64,000 bases of DNA from a bacterium (lineage in GTDB: Bacteria > Bacillota_A > Clostridia > Lachnospirales > Lachnospiraceae): the NCBI GenBank assembly GCA_004562915.1, contig SFQZ01000004.1, forward strand, positions 21,186 to 85,185, written 5' to 3'. The notes beneath the pieces were generated by a model that worked only from the letters and a program-made list of their open reading frames with translations, was not told where the DNA came from and made no database searches. Made by a program: the position numbers and the translations under genes. This document shows, piece after piece, positions 34,312 to 43,210 of this stretch; the stretch's first letter is position 1; every line of letters begins with the position of its first letter.

Positions 34312-35352
34312 TCATTTCCTCACTTTCCGGATTGCATCCAATAATTTCTCATTTTCTTTATGTGTCCTCACAGCGATCCGATAATACCCTGCGCTCAGCC
34401 CCGGATAATTGCTGCAGTCCCGGATCATCACCTTTTCTTCCAGAAGCTTTCGATGAAGCTCCGGATCCGCTTCAAAGAAAATATAATTTGCCTGAGAATC
34501 ATAGACATAAAATCCTATTTTTCCAAGCTCCTGTATTAAATATCTTCTTTCTTTTTCTATCAGATCAATGGCCTTTTTTACATACTCTTCTTCTCTAAGT
34601 GCTGCAATTCCGGCTTCCTGAGCCGGAATCGACACATTCCATGGCTGAAGATGCTGCTCCATCTGATCAAGAAATGCTTCCTCTGCACAAATACCATAAC
34701 CGAGACGAAGCCCTGCCATCGCATAAATTTTGGTAAATGCTTTTAAAATGAAAAGTTTTCTTCCTGGCTCCAGATTCCTTTTTAATGTAAAAGTTTCGGA
34801 ATTTTTCACAAAATCAAGAAAACACTCATCCACTACCAGCCAGATTTCTTTTTCCCTGCACTTCTGCGCAATCTGTTCAAGCAGTTTCCCGTCAGTCAAA
34901 AGACCTGTGGGGTTGTTGGGATTACACAGAAATAGAATGTCCAGATCTTCTGTCAGATGTTCAAGAGTCTCCGTTCCCATCTGAAAACCATTTTCTTTTT
35001 TGAGTTCCTCATAAATAATCTCACATCCCACACCTTTTAATGCCTGTTCATATTCTGCAAAGGTAGGCGCCGGTATCAGTGCTTTTTTAGGTTTTATGGT
35101 CTGTGCCAGACCAAAGATAAGTTCTGCTGCACCATTTCCACAGATCAGCCACTTTTGCGGAACCTGTTCATATTCTGAAAGCGCCTTTTTCAGTCGTTCC
35201 TGATGTGCATCCGGATAATGTGCGACCTGCAGCATACTGTCCTGCGCCGCACGTATGACAGCTTCAGGAGTTCCCAGCGGATTTATATTCGCGGAAAAAT
35301 CCATAACCTGCGGATAACGGTAAACATCGCCGCCATGAACATATTTTTTCAT
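34312..35352 (-). CDS. cobD: L-threonine-O-3-phosphate decarboxylase (CobD type, PLP)
   Basis: A 346-aa class I/II aminotransferase-fold protein resembling histidinol-phosphate aminotransferase. Its operon position next to cbiB marks it as CobD, which supplies (R)-1-aminopropan-2-ol phosphate for the lower loop. Visible features are HGGDVYRYP at the N-terminus, DFSANINPLG, LCNPNNPTG and the PLP lysine in LKAFTKIYAMAGLRLGY. The second of two ATGs is used because GGAGATTATT precedes it. Confidence 0.88.
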   Translation of the reverse strand: MKKYVHGGDVYRYPQVMDFSANINPLGTPEAVIRAAQDSMLQVAHYPDAHQERLKKALSEYEQVPQKWLICGNGAAELIFGLAQTIKPKKALIPAPTFAEYEQALKGVGCEIIYEELKKENGFQMGTETLEHLTEDLDILFLCNPNNPTGLLTDGKLLEQIAQKCREKEIWLVVDECFLDFVKNSETFTLKRNLEPGRKLFILKAFTKIYAMAGLRLGYGICAEEAFLDQMEQHLQPWNVSIPAQEAGIAALREEEYVKKAIDLIEKERRYLIQELGKIGFYVYDSQANYIFFEADPELHRKLLEEKVMIRDCSNYPGLSAGYYRIAVRTHKENEKLLDAIRKVRK

Positions 35353-35367
35353 AATAATCTCCATTCC

Positions 35368-36339
35368 TTATAATACCACCAGACTGATCACTGCCCTTAT
35401 GATACCGAACAGGATGACAGACAGTACTGCTGTAGTATACATAAGTTTATGGGATCTGGGAATGTCTTCTATTTCAATCTTTCTGATTGGATCACCGATA
35501 AACGGTTTTTTATGTAATTTGCCAAAATACCAGGCATCTCCGGCAAGCTGTATTTCCAGCGCTCCCGCCATCACCGCTTCTGTATGAGCGGAATTGGGAC
35601 TTGCATGTTTTGATCGATCCCTGAGGTAAATCTTCGCTGCATTTTTTCCATTCAGACCTGCCAGACAGGCAGCCAATATCATAATCCATGCCGAAACCCG
35701 TGCCGGAATATAATTTAACACATCATCCAGGCGGGCAGCAGCAGTTCCAAAGTACTGATATCTTTCATTTTTATATCCCACCATAGAATCCATGGTATTA
35801 ACTGCCTTATAAGCAAATCCCGGCACGGCACCACCGATCATCATATAAAAAAGCGGTGCGATAATCCCATCGGAGGTATTTTCAGCTACTGTCTCAACTG
35901 CAGCCTTTGTAACACCTTCTTCCGTCAGATTCTGCGTATCACGCCCTACGATCATAGAAACCGCATATCTGCTTTTTTCCAGATTCCCTTCTTTCAGCGC
36001 ATCATAAACTTTTTTACTTTCATCTCTTAAGGATCGTGTAGCCAACAACTGATAACACATAAAAGATTCCAGCACAAATCCCAACCAGATTTTATATCGA
36101 TAAGCTGCCAGAAGAATCAGACAGGGAATGCCGGCGGAAAATGTCACGATCAATATCACCAGAATCGTTCCTCCCATTCGTTCTCCCACTTTAGTCCTTG
36201 GAAATATCTTTCGTAATCCTTTTTCCAATAGAGAAATCCCGTTGCCGATCACACGAACCGGATGGTACAGCCATCGGGGATCCCCGAAAAGTAAATCAAG
36301 TAAAAAGCCGCAGACAACGGCCGGTAATGTCCATATCAT
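35368..36339 (-). CDS. cbiB: Adenosylcobinamide-phosphate synthase (CbiB)
   Basis: A 323-aa integral membrane enzyme that attaches aminopropanol phosphate to adenosylcobyrate. Signatures are LLFGDPRWLYHPVRVIG, VAENTSDGIIAPLFY and SKHASPNSAHTEAVMAGAL. Several hydrophobic helices are present. It overlaps cobC by 4 nt. Known as CobD in Pseudomonas nomenclature; here cbiB is used to avoid confusion with the decarboxylase. Confidence 0.94.
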   Translation of the reverse strand: MIWTLPAVVCGFLLDLLFGDPRWLYHPVRVIGNGISLLEKGLRKIFPRTKVGERMGGTILVILIVTFSAGIPCLILLAAYRYKIWLGFVLESFMCYQLLATRSLRDESKKVYDALKEGNLEKSRYAVSMIVGRDTQNLTEEGVTKAAVETVAENTSDGIIAPLFYMMIGGAVPGFAYKAVNTMDSMVGYKNERYQYFGTAAARLDDVLNYIPARVSAWIMILAACLAGLNGKNAAKIYLRDRSKHASPNSAHTEAVMAGALEIQLAGDAWYFGKLHKKPFIGDPIRKIEIEDIPRSHKLMYTTAVLSVILFGIIRAVISLVVL

Positions 36340-36962
36340 TTTTTTCCCGCCTTTTTCTCTTTTTCATCTGAAAACAACAATGGCTGCACATCATGAATTT
36401 CTCTTCTGGAAGGAGTCCAGAGAGAAGAAATGATCTCCATTCGATACCCTTCTCCATTTTCCACATGCCAATCATAAAAACCTTTCTGCGGTACTGCATA
36501 TTGCTCCAAAATACTCATGATCGTTCCTCCATGTACCACAAAAGCTGCACTTTCTATCTTTTCTCTGAGACACCCTGCAACCGCTCTTTCAAATCCCCGC
36601 CAGCATCTTTTTCGAAATTCCATCGGGTCTTCTCCTCCGGGAAAAGGTAACGTTCCATCACTGTCGATCCATGCCTGATACTCCGGATCGTCTTTCATTT
36701 CTTTCCAGTTTTTATTTTCAAAAGAACCAAAATCACACTCCGCCATATCTTCCATAATACGTACCGGATGATCCGGGTATATAGCTGCAGCTGTCTGCCT
36801 GCATCTTTTCAGCGGACTTACAAACACAGCCTTTGCCTCCGGATAGGATCTTTGCTCCAATTTTACTCGCTCATTGTCAAGCAGGGGTTCATCCGTTATT
36901 CCTATATATCTCCCCTGACTGTTACCCATGGTCTTTCCATGCCGAATCAAGTATATTTTCAT
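36336..36962 (-). CDS. cobC: Alpha-ribazole-5'-phosphate phosphatase (histidine phosphatase family)
   Basis: A 208-aa phosphoglycerate-mutase-type phosphatase with the phospho-acceptor LIRHGKTMGN at residues 4-13, SPLKRCRQTA, and the second catalytic His in FVVHGGTIM. In this operon it should dephosphorylate alpha-ribazole phosphate or cobalamin phosphate. It overlaps both the upstream cobU-like gene and cbiB by 4 nt, which supports a cobalamin role. Confidence 0.88.
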   Translation of the reverse strand: MKIYLIRHGKTMGNSQGRYIGITDEPLLDNERVKLEQRSYPEAKAVFVSPLKRCRQTAAAIYPDHPVRIMEDMAECDFGSFENKNWKEMKDDPEYQAWIDSDGTLPFPGGEDPMEFRKRCWRGFERAVAGCLREKIESAAFVVHGGTIMSILEQYAVPQKGFYDWHVENGEGYRMEIISSLWTPSRREIHDVQPLLFSDEKEKKAGKK

Positions 36963-37342
36963 CCTTTTATCCTCCGTCCGATTCCGCAGCAGACTCTGAC
37001 AACCTCATCTGCTTTCTCTGCCAAAACCGTACATACTCTCCCGCATGCTTCTCTCCATGCTCTTTCTTCCGCTTCCATGGGTACGATTCCGTAACCCACT
37101 TCATCCGTTACCACAATAATCTGTGGATTTTTCTCACACAATTCTTTACCGAGAGCAAGAATATTCTTCCCTTCTCTCAGCTGCCGACGAATCAATATAT
37201 GGAAATCGTGTACTGCCGCCGCGCACAATACTTCCTCCCAAGAACAGGACTTGCCGTCTGCCCAAACATTCTCATTCAGATGATATGCACGGGATGCATA
37301 CTCTTTTTTCCCCTGATATGCCCCTCCAATAATAAGTTTCAT
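36959..37342 (-). CDS. Short CobU-like protein with altered P-loop
   Basis: A 127-aa protein resembling the adenosylcobinamide kinase/guanylyltransferase CobU. It has an N-terminal IIGGAYQGKKEYA in place of the canonical GGSGSGKSAYAE, and the C-terminal VVTDEVGYGIVPMEAEERAW typical of CobU. The central segment with the guanylylated histidine (RHR..R in the full CobU of this operon) is absent, so the protein is about 55 residues shorter. It sits between cobS and cobC with 4-nt overlap downstream, so it appears maintained. Its role may be regulatory, structural or a specialised kinase. Confidence 0.7.
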   Translation of the reverse strand: MKLIIGGAYQGKKEYASRAYHLNENVWADGKSCSWEEVLCAAAVHDFHILIRRQLREGKNILALGKELCEKNPQIIVVTDEVGYGIVPMEAEERAWREACGRVCTVLAEKADEVVRVCCGIGRRIKG

Positions 37343-37355
37343 AACACAATTCCTC

Positions 37356-38126
37356 TCAAATTCCCGGGATCAGCACTGCGATCACAGTTGTACATGCCAT
37401 CAATAATTCACACAAAGATAAAAAACACCCTGCCAGATCCCCCGTTGTACCACCAAAATATTTCATCGCTTTTCGGTAATATCCCCAGAATACCAGTAAT
37501 GCTGTTCCATAACAGATCAGCCCCAGTTTCCAGTCCAGTACCATCATAGCAGCAAAAATAAAAATCAGATAGAATACCATCACAGCGATTACCTGTTTGT
37601 CCCTCGCCCCTCTTGCCATGGCGGAAACAGAACCTGTTTTTTTTGCTTTTGGAAAAACAATAATCGCCAGAGCACTGAGTGTACGGGAAAGAATAAAACT
37701 TAATCCGATGATAGGAAATACTCTTACGGTAGCCTGAGAATACACTCCAAAATAAAAGAGAAAATATACACAGCAGGTTATGATTGCAAATGCTCCTGCA
37801 TGGGAATCCTTTAGAATTTCCAGTCGTCTTTCTCTTTCCTGCCAGGAACTCATGGCATCTGCCGTATCCAGCAGACCGTCCAGATGAATCCCTCCTGTGA
37901 TCAGCCAGGGAATCAATACAAGGATCACGGCATAAAAAATCGGATTCCATCCGATTTTTAGTCCAAAAGTTCCAAAGCCCCAGGTCACTGCTCCGATCAC
38001 AGCACCAATCCATGGAAAGAAACACATCGCATACGCCATATTTTCTTCTGTCCACTCACATTGAGGCATGGGTATCTTGGAATACATGGAAAATGCTATT
38101 AAAAAGCTGTTATATAATTTCTTCAT
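37356..38126 (-). CDS. cobS: Adenosylcobinamide-GDP ribazoletransferase (cobalamin synthase)
   Basis: A 256-aa polytopic membrane enzyme that joins alpha-ribazole to adenosylcobinamide-GDP. The motif GGIHLDGLLDTADAM, with acidic metal-binding residues, and about six hydrophobic helices are diagnostic. The start MKKLYNSFLIAFSMYSKIP fits the family and has GGGAG upstream. The ATG overlaps the cobU stop as ATGA. Confidence 0.94.
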   Translation of the reverse strand: MKKLYNSFLIAFSMYSKIPMPQCEWTEENMAYAMCFFPWIGAVIGAVTWGFGTFGLKIGWNPIFYAVILVLIPWLITGGIHLDGLLDTADAMSSWQERERRLEILKDSHAGAFAIITCCVYFLFYFGVYSQATVRVFPIIGLSFILSRTLSALAIIVFPKAKKTGSVSAMARGARDKQVIAVMVFYLIFIFAAMMVLDWKLGLICYGTALLVFWGYYRKAMKYFGGTTGDLAGCFLSLCELLMACTTVIAVLIPGI

Positions 38127-38674
38127 CTGTTTTCTCCCATCACGTTCCATTCTTCGTTCGGCATTTTTATCGGAACAGGAATTCCATAGACTACTTCCGT
38201 CACCCGGTCCGCCATTCTCCCCATCTGCTGATTGATTTCTCCCAGATATGACAAATATCTCATGGTATCGGGATCATAAGTGATTCCGTCGGAAAACACC
38301 TCGTTTGTCACTACCACAAGGTTGCGAACCTTTTTTCTCAGATTCTCGATTCCGTCAAGAATCTGTTCAGGCGTATCTTCTCCTGCTCCCTGCTCCTGAT
38401 ACATCTCATTTGCAGTCAGATTGGACATACATTCCAGGAGCACATCCGCATCATCGGGCAATTCCAGACTTCGCAGTCCGGTGTAACATTCAATCGTTGA
38501 AAACTTTTTTTCTTTTCTCATTTCCCTGTGCCGGTCGATCCTCTTGTGACTTTCTTCGTCAAACGGATACATGGTCGCTATGTAAATCCTGTTATTTCCC
38601 TGAAAATCAAGAATACATTGCTCAGCATAGGCAGATTTTCCGCTGCCGCTGCCGCCTGTAATCAAATGAAACAT
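38123..38674 (-). CDS. cobU: Adenosylcobinamide kinase / adenosylcobinamide-phosphate guanylyltransferase
   Basis: A 183-aa enzyme that phosphorylates adenosylcobinamide and transfers GMP to it. It has a P-loop (TGGSGSGKSAYAEQ) and the RIDRHREMRK segment with the guanylylated histidine. LLECMSNLTANEMY and VTNEVFSDGITYDPDTMRY are also typical of the family. Full length and complete, in contrast to the shorter paralogue two genes downstream. It lies 12 nt after cobT. Confidence 0.94.
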   Translation of the reverse strand: MFHLITGGSGSGKSAYAEQCILDFQGNNRIYIATMYPFDEESHKRIDRHREMRKEKKFSTIECYTGLRSLELPDDADVLLECMSNLTANEMYQEQGAGEDTPEQILDGIENLRKKVRNLVVVTNEVFSDGITYDPDTMRYLSYLGEINQQMGRMADRVTEVVYGIPVPIKMPNEEWNVMGENR

Positions 38675-38686
38675 AATCTGTCTCCT

Positions 38687-39736
38687 CTAAGTAAGCGGTA
38701 CATAATTTTCCATATCATTATCAGCAAATGTACACATACCATAATACACTGCCAATGCCATATCGATCAATGGATACACCGCAACAGCACCGGTTCCTTC
38801 TCCCAGACACATATCACAGTCCAGAAAAACAGGGATTCCGATCGCATCCAGAATCATATTAGCCGCCGGTTCCTTAGATTTATGAGAAGTAATCACATAA
38901 TCTTTCACCATCGGGCACATACGGATTCCACAAAGAGCTGCCACACAAGAAATAAAACCATCTGCCAGCACCGGCATATGCAAAGCGGCACCGCCGATAA
39001 ACACTCCGGTAAGTCCGGCAATATCCAATCCGCCCACTTTTGCGATTACATCCACCACATCTTCCTTGTCCGGATGATGCAGTTTTATGGCTTTTTTAAT
39101 TGCTGAAATCTTTTTTTCGAGTCCTTCACTGGAAAGTCCTGCTCCTCTTCCTGTCACCTTTTCCGGCTCAACATCGAGAAGAACAGAAGTGATTGCGCTG
39201 CTTGTAGTGGTATTTCCGATCCCCATCTCACCGGTAGCCAGAATTCCATAACCTTTCTCTTTCAGTTCTTCTGCCATGGAAATGCCGACTTCAATAGCTC
39301 GAACCGCTTCCTCTCTGGTCATAGCAGGCTCCTTCACCATATTTTTGGTTCCGTAGGCAATTTTTCTGTTGATGATCTTACTGTCTGTGGCAATTCCGAT
39401 ATCCACCGGGAAAATATCAACCCCTGCTTGTCGGCAGAGAATACCTGCCGTTGCTTTTTCCTGGAGAAAATTCTCCGATACAATCAAAGTCACTTCCTGA
39501 CCGGACTGTGTGACGCCTTCTTCTACCACACCATTATCCGCACACATAACCACCAGTCCTTTTTTTCCGATATTCACCCGGGCAGAACCTGTCATTCCGG
39601 CAATACGGACTACCGTATCCTGCAATCTTCCCAGACTGTGCAGTGGGATCGCTATATTATTCCAATGTTCCCATGCCTGTTCCATGGCTTTCCGGTCTGC
39701 CGGTCTGATCTGTTGCAATGCCTCTTCCAGCTTCAT
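38687..39736 (-). CDS. cobT: Nicotinate-nucleotide-dimethylbenzimidazole phosphoribosyltransferase
   Basis: Activates the lower-ligand base to alpha-ribazole phosphate using nicotinate mononucleotide. The 349-aa protein has VVMCADNGVVEEGVTQS, GEMGIGNTTTSSAI and the catalytic Glu region CLGEGTGAVAVYPLID near the C-terminus. The base it uses in vivo cannot be read from sequence, and no dimethylbenzimidazole synthesis genes are in the window. It overlaps cbiA by 4 nt. Confidence 0.95.
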   Translation of the reverse strand: MKLEEALQQIRPADRKAMEQAWEHWNNIAIPLHSLGRLQDTVVRIAGMTGSARVNIGKKGLVVMCADNGVVEEGVTQSGQEVTLIVSENFLQEKATAGILCRQAGVDIFPVDIGIATDSKIINRKIAYGTKNMVKEPAMTREEAVRAIEVGISMAEELKEKGYGILATGEMGIGNTTTSSAITSVLLDVEPEKVTGRGAGLSSEGLEKKISAIKKAIKLHHPDKEDVVDVIAKVGGLDIAGLTGVFIGGAALHMPVLADGFISCVAALCGIRMCPMVKDYVITSHKSKEPAANMILDAIGIPVFLDCDMCLGEGTGAVAVYPLIDMALAVYYGMCTFADNDMENYVPLT

Positions 39737-41124
39737 ATTTTCTCCATCCTTTCGCAGTCATTTTTATATCTCTCACATGCTTTCAAAAATGCTTCCGGCA
39801 CTTTTTTATTACCATAATAATACAAATGTGGAAATCCTACCATACACTTTTCATCACTATGGATACATCTCCATCCACGTTTACTCAGAGGCTTCCTCGC
39901 TGCAAAATCTTCACCGCAGCTTTCGGAATCAAAATAATGAAATTCGTGTGCGGGAATCATTCCAACCTTTTCACCAAAACAATCCCCTTCTTCCAGCATA
40001 ATATATCCGAATCGAGTCAGCTTTGGTGTCCGATATGCTTTACCGTCGAGCATTCCCACCATAGGCCACACATTTCCTTCCATGTCTTCCATTTCACTAT
40101 GAAGATACATAAATCCACCGCACTCTGCCATATGAGGAATCCCTTTTTTCAACGCCTCTCTGACAGACCGGCACATAGACCTGTTGTCACTGAGCTGTTT
40201 TGCATACAATTCCGGATAACCCCCATTCAGTATCATTCCCTGTATATGATCCGGAAGTTTACTGTCATGAATCGGGGAAAATTCCACCAGCTGTGCGCCC
40301 ATTTTTCTAAGTAATTCCAGATTATCCTCATAAAAAAAGCAAAAAGCCTCATCTCTCGCCACAGCAATACGCACCGGATGATCTACCCGATAGATTTCAG
40401 GTTCTTTTAACTCCTCATATCTCTCTGCAGACTGCGCCAGACGGATCAAACCGTCCAGATCCACAGATTTTTCTATCACTTTTGAAAACTCCTGCAGCTT
40501 TTTCTGAATATCCCGGATTTCTTCCGGCATCACCAGACCAAGATGGCGACTTTCCAGCACACAATCTTTTACTACAGGGACATAACCGTATACGGTTACC
40601 GGAAGCTGTGACTCAATCATTTCTTTCATTCGGGGATACATCATAGGAGAAATCTGATTCAAAATCACTCCTCTGATTCTGCTGTCCTTTTTGTATTCCA
40701 GGAACCCCTTGATATATGGCACAGCCGAAACACTCAACCCTTTACAGTTTACTATAAACACCGCCGGTGTCTCTGTTTTGACCGCCACATCATAAGCGCT
40801 TGCTTCGGTCGAAATACCTGCCAGACCATCATAATATCCCATTACTCCCTCAATCACAGAGATTTCACAGTCAGACGCATTTTTAGCGAGAAGATATCTC
40901 ACAGTCTCTTCATCAACAAAAAAAGTGTCCAGATTTCTGCTTTTTGTACCAATCACTTTACTGTGAAACATGGGATCAATGTAATCCGGCCCACATTTAA
41001 ATGATGCAATCTGTAATCCGCGGTTTTTCAGTGCCTGCAGTATTCCACAGGTAATCAGTGTTTTTCCGCTCCCACTAGCTGCCGCACCGATCAGAAACCG
41101 GGGGATGCTTTTTTTATTCTCCAT
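39733..41124 (-). CDS. cbiA: Cobyrinate a,c-diamide synthase
   Basis: A 463-aa glutamine amidotransferase that amidates the a and c side chains. It has an N-terminal ATPase with GAAASGSGKTLITCGIL and VEGVMGYYDG. The C-terminal glutaminase domain has the Cys in MAECGGFMYLH and the His in AHEFHYFDSE. It overlaps the end of cbiJET by 11 nt. Confidence 0.95.
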   Translation of the reverse strand: MENKKSIPRFLIGAAASGSGKTLITCGILQALKNRGLQIASFKCGPDYIDPMFHSKVIGTKSRNLDTFFVDEETVRYLLAKNASDCEISVIEGVMGYYDGLAGISTEASAYDVAVKTETPAVFIVNCKGLSVSAVPYIKGFLEYKKDSRIRGVILNQISPMMYPRMKEMIESQLPVTVYGYVPVVKDCVLESRHLGLVMPEEIRDIQKKLQEFSKVIEKSVDLDGLIRLAQSAERYEELKEPEIYRVDHPVRIAVARDEAFCFFYEDNLELLRKMGAQLVEFSPIHDSKLPDHIQGMILNGGYPELYAKQLSDNRSMCRSVREALKKGIPHMAECGGFMYLHSEMEDMEGNVWPMVGMLDGKAYRTPKLTRFGYIMLEEGDCFGEKVGMIPAHEFHYFDSESCGEDFAARKPLSKRGWRCIHSDEKCMVGFPHLYYYGNKKVPEAFLKACERYKNDCERMEKI

Positions 41125-43210
41125 TTTCTGCTCCTGTAAACGAAATCACATAAACCGGATTCTGCCCCATCATTAAATGATAAGGACCCGCTTTCTTTCC
41201 TTTTGCCACATTGACCTGAGCGATATCCACATCCTTCAGAGGAAGCGTACGGATACATTCCATGGCTTCTGCCACTGTCTCCAGAGTGATACAATTGATT
41301 ACCACCCGAATAGCAGGGTTTTTTTGAAGTAACAGTTCCAGAATCATCTTTAGATTTCCGGAAGATCCACCGATAAAAGCGTGCGTCGGTGCCGGCAGTG
41401 GCATGCATGCTTCCGGTGCCAGTCCCGAAATAATTTCCAGATTGTCTGTACGGAATTTAATCTTATTCTTTTTGATCAGTTCTACTGCTTCTTCTTTTTT
41501 TTCAATTGCCCATACTTTTCCGTCCGCTGCCTGAAGAGCCATCTCCACGGAAACAGAACCGGTACCGGCACCAACATCATAGATCAGAGCATCTTTGGTT
41601 AGACGTAGCTTTGAAAGTGAAATACTTCTCACTTCTTCTTTTGTCATAGGCACTTTATCCCTCAGAAATTCCTCATCACAGATTCCATGGGTAACCACCG
41701 ATTTGTTGCTTTCTTTTCGTTCCAAAAGGATCACACTCAGAGGATCTGTCTCCATCTCCTGAAAATCTGCAGCCCGTCCTTCTGTTATCTTTTCATCCGG
41801 GTAAGAGAGGCGTTCTCCTATAGTCACTCTTACCTCTCCCATGCCGTACATCGTAAGCTTACGGCATAGTGCGGCTGTTTTGCTCTTATCCCCGATAATT
41901 GCAAATATTCTGGGATGCTGTTGTAAAAGCCCCACTATATTTCTGTATCTGCCGTGGAGACTTACCGGCATCACATCCTCCCAGGGAGTCTTCAATCTTC
42001 CACAAAAATAAATCATAGAAGAAATACCGCAGCAGACATTGATCTTTGCATCCGGAATCTCAGTTTTCAGAATATCCAGAAGCTTTTTAGCACCACTGTA
42101 AAATCCCACATCACCGGACAATGCCACTGCAATCTTTCGATATTCCGTATGTTCTTTTATATAACTGCTGATTTCCCCCGGACGATAAGATACGAATCTT
42201 GCCTGATCAGGCTGAGCAGTATCTTCCAGCATTCTTCCGGCCCCGATCAAAAGATCCGCTTCTTTTAGCGCCTGCTTACCTTCTATTGTAAGCGTGCCCT
42301 CATTTCCCATTCCGATTCCAACCACAGAAATCTGCCGAATCTTCTGTTCCTCTTTCTTTGTTTCCTCCCGATCTATTTTATGTTCTTCGATGCTGCTATT
42401 TTCCGTATTATCTTTAAGATTCCATCGTTTTCTCAGATACTCCAGACACTCCTGCAGACTATATCCTTCTTCCTTAACAGGACGGCCAATAATTACAAGT
42501 CCACAGCCGGTCTCTCTGGCTGCCAGATATTTTTCCATAAAACCTCCGGCTTTTCCGGACTCTTTCGTCACCATCCAGGCTGCATTCACCTGTCGTATCA
42601 TGGCTCTGTTCATTTCCTGCGAAAAAGGTCCCTGCATACAGATCAAATGTTTTCCTTCAAATCCAAGAGCTGCACAGGATTTGATTACTTCCAGAAGGGA
42701 AAGTACTCTGGCATAAATTCTCTCCTGATAATTTGTCAGGGAAGTATAAGAAGCCAGCTCCTTGCTTCCCGTAGTCACAAGAATATTTCCACTGGTATTT
42801 TCCAGAAACTCTACTGCTTCCCTTATTCCCTTTACATAAACAATCAGATGCTCCTTTATTCCCGAAACCGGATCCTGTACTGCTTCCGGCAGTTCTTCGG
42901 ATTCTCCACGGACCACTCTCAGATAAGCCGTCCCTGTGCGAATGCATGCGGCCTGTATGTTTTCTGTCACAATCTGTGCGTACGGATGGGTCGCATCAAT
43001 GACCAGACCATCCTGAATCTGTATCATGAGCTGTTCCATCTCCTGCTCATCAAGACGATGGTGAGAAATATCCAGATACTCTCCCTGAGGAAGAAGACTC
43101 TCACCATACTCCGTCGCAACACAGACTCTTGTATTTACATGATGTTCATTTAAATATTCTGCTATGGTACGGCCTTCCACCGTTCCTGCAAATAAAAGAA
43201 CTTTATACAT
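41114..43210 (-). CDS. cbiJET: Triple fusion: cobalt-precorrin-6A reductase (CbiJ) - C5-methyltransferase (CbiE) - C15-methyltransferase/decarboxylase (CbiT)
   Basis: A 698-aa three-domain enzyme. Residues 1 to about 255 are CbiJ/CobK, the NADH-dependent ring reductase (LLFAGTVEGRTIAEYL, IDATHPYAQIVTENI). A charged Glu/Lys linker (about 262-288) leads to CbiE (SVVGIGMGNEGTLTIEGKQA, VALSGDVGFYSGA). From about residue 505, CbiT carries the SAM motif IYDVGAGTGSVSVEMAL and FIGGSSGNL. CbiE-CbiT fusion equals CobL; adding CbiJ places three consecutive steps on one chain. It overlaps cbiH by 8 nt. Confidence 0.94.
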   Translation of the reverse strand: MYKVLLFAGTVEGRTIAEYLNEHHVNTRVCVATEYGESLLPQGEYLDISHHRLDEQEMEQLMIQIQDGLVIDATHPYAQIVTENIQAACIRTGTAYLRVVRGESEELPEAVQDPVSGIKEHLIVYVKGIREAVEFLENTSGNILVTTGSKELASYTSLTNYQERIYARVLSLLEVIKSCAALGFEGKHLICMQGPFSQEMNRAMIRQVNAAWMVTKESGKAGGFMEKYLAARETGCGLVIIGRPVKEEGYSLQECLEYLRKRWNLKDNTENSSIEEHKIDREETKKEEQKIRQISVVGIGMGNEGTLTIEGKQALKEADLLIGAGRMLEDTAQPDQARFVSYRPGEISSYIKEHTEYRKIAVALSGDVGFYSGAKKLLDILKTEIPDAKINVCCGISSMIYFCGRLKTPWEDVMPVSLHGRYRNIVGLLQQHPRIFAIIGDKSKTAALCRKLTMYGMGEVRVTIGERLSYPDEKITEGRAADFQEMETDPLSVILLERKESNKSVVTHGICDEEFLRDKVPMTKEEVRSISLSKLRLTKDALIYDVGAGTGSVSVEMALQAADGKVWAIEKKEEAVELIKKNKIKFRTDNLEIISGLAPEACMPLPAPTHAFIGGSSGNLKMILELLLQKNPAIRVVINCITLETVAEAMECIRTLPLKDVDIAQVNVAKGKKAGPYHLMMGQNPVYVISFTGAENGE

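Noticed and set aside
41091..41408. Separate 105-codon minus-strand gene at the cbiJET-cbiA junction
   Set aside because: It is out of frame with the CbiT domain that spans this stretch and has no independent signals.
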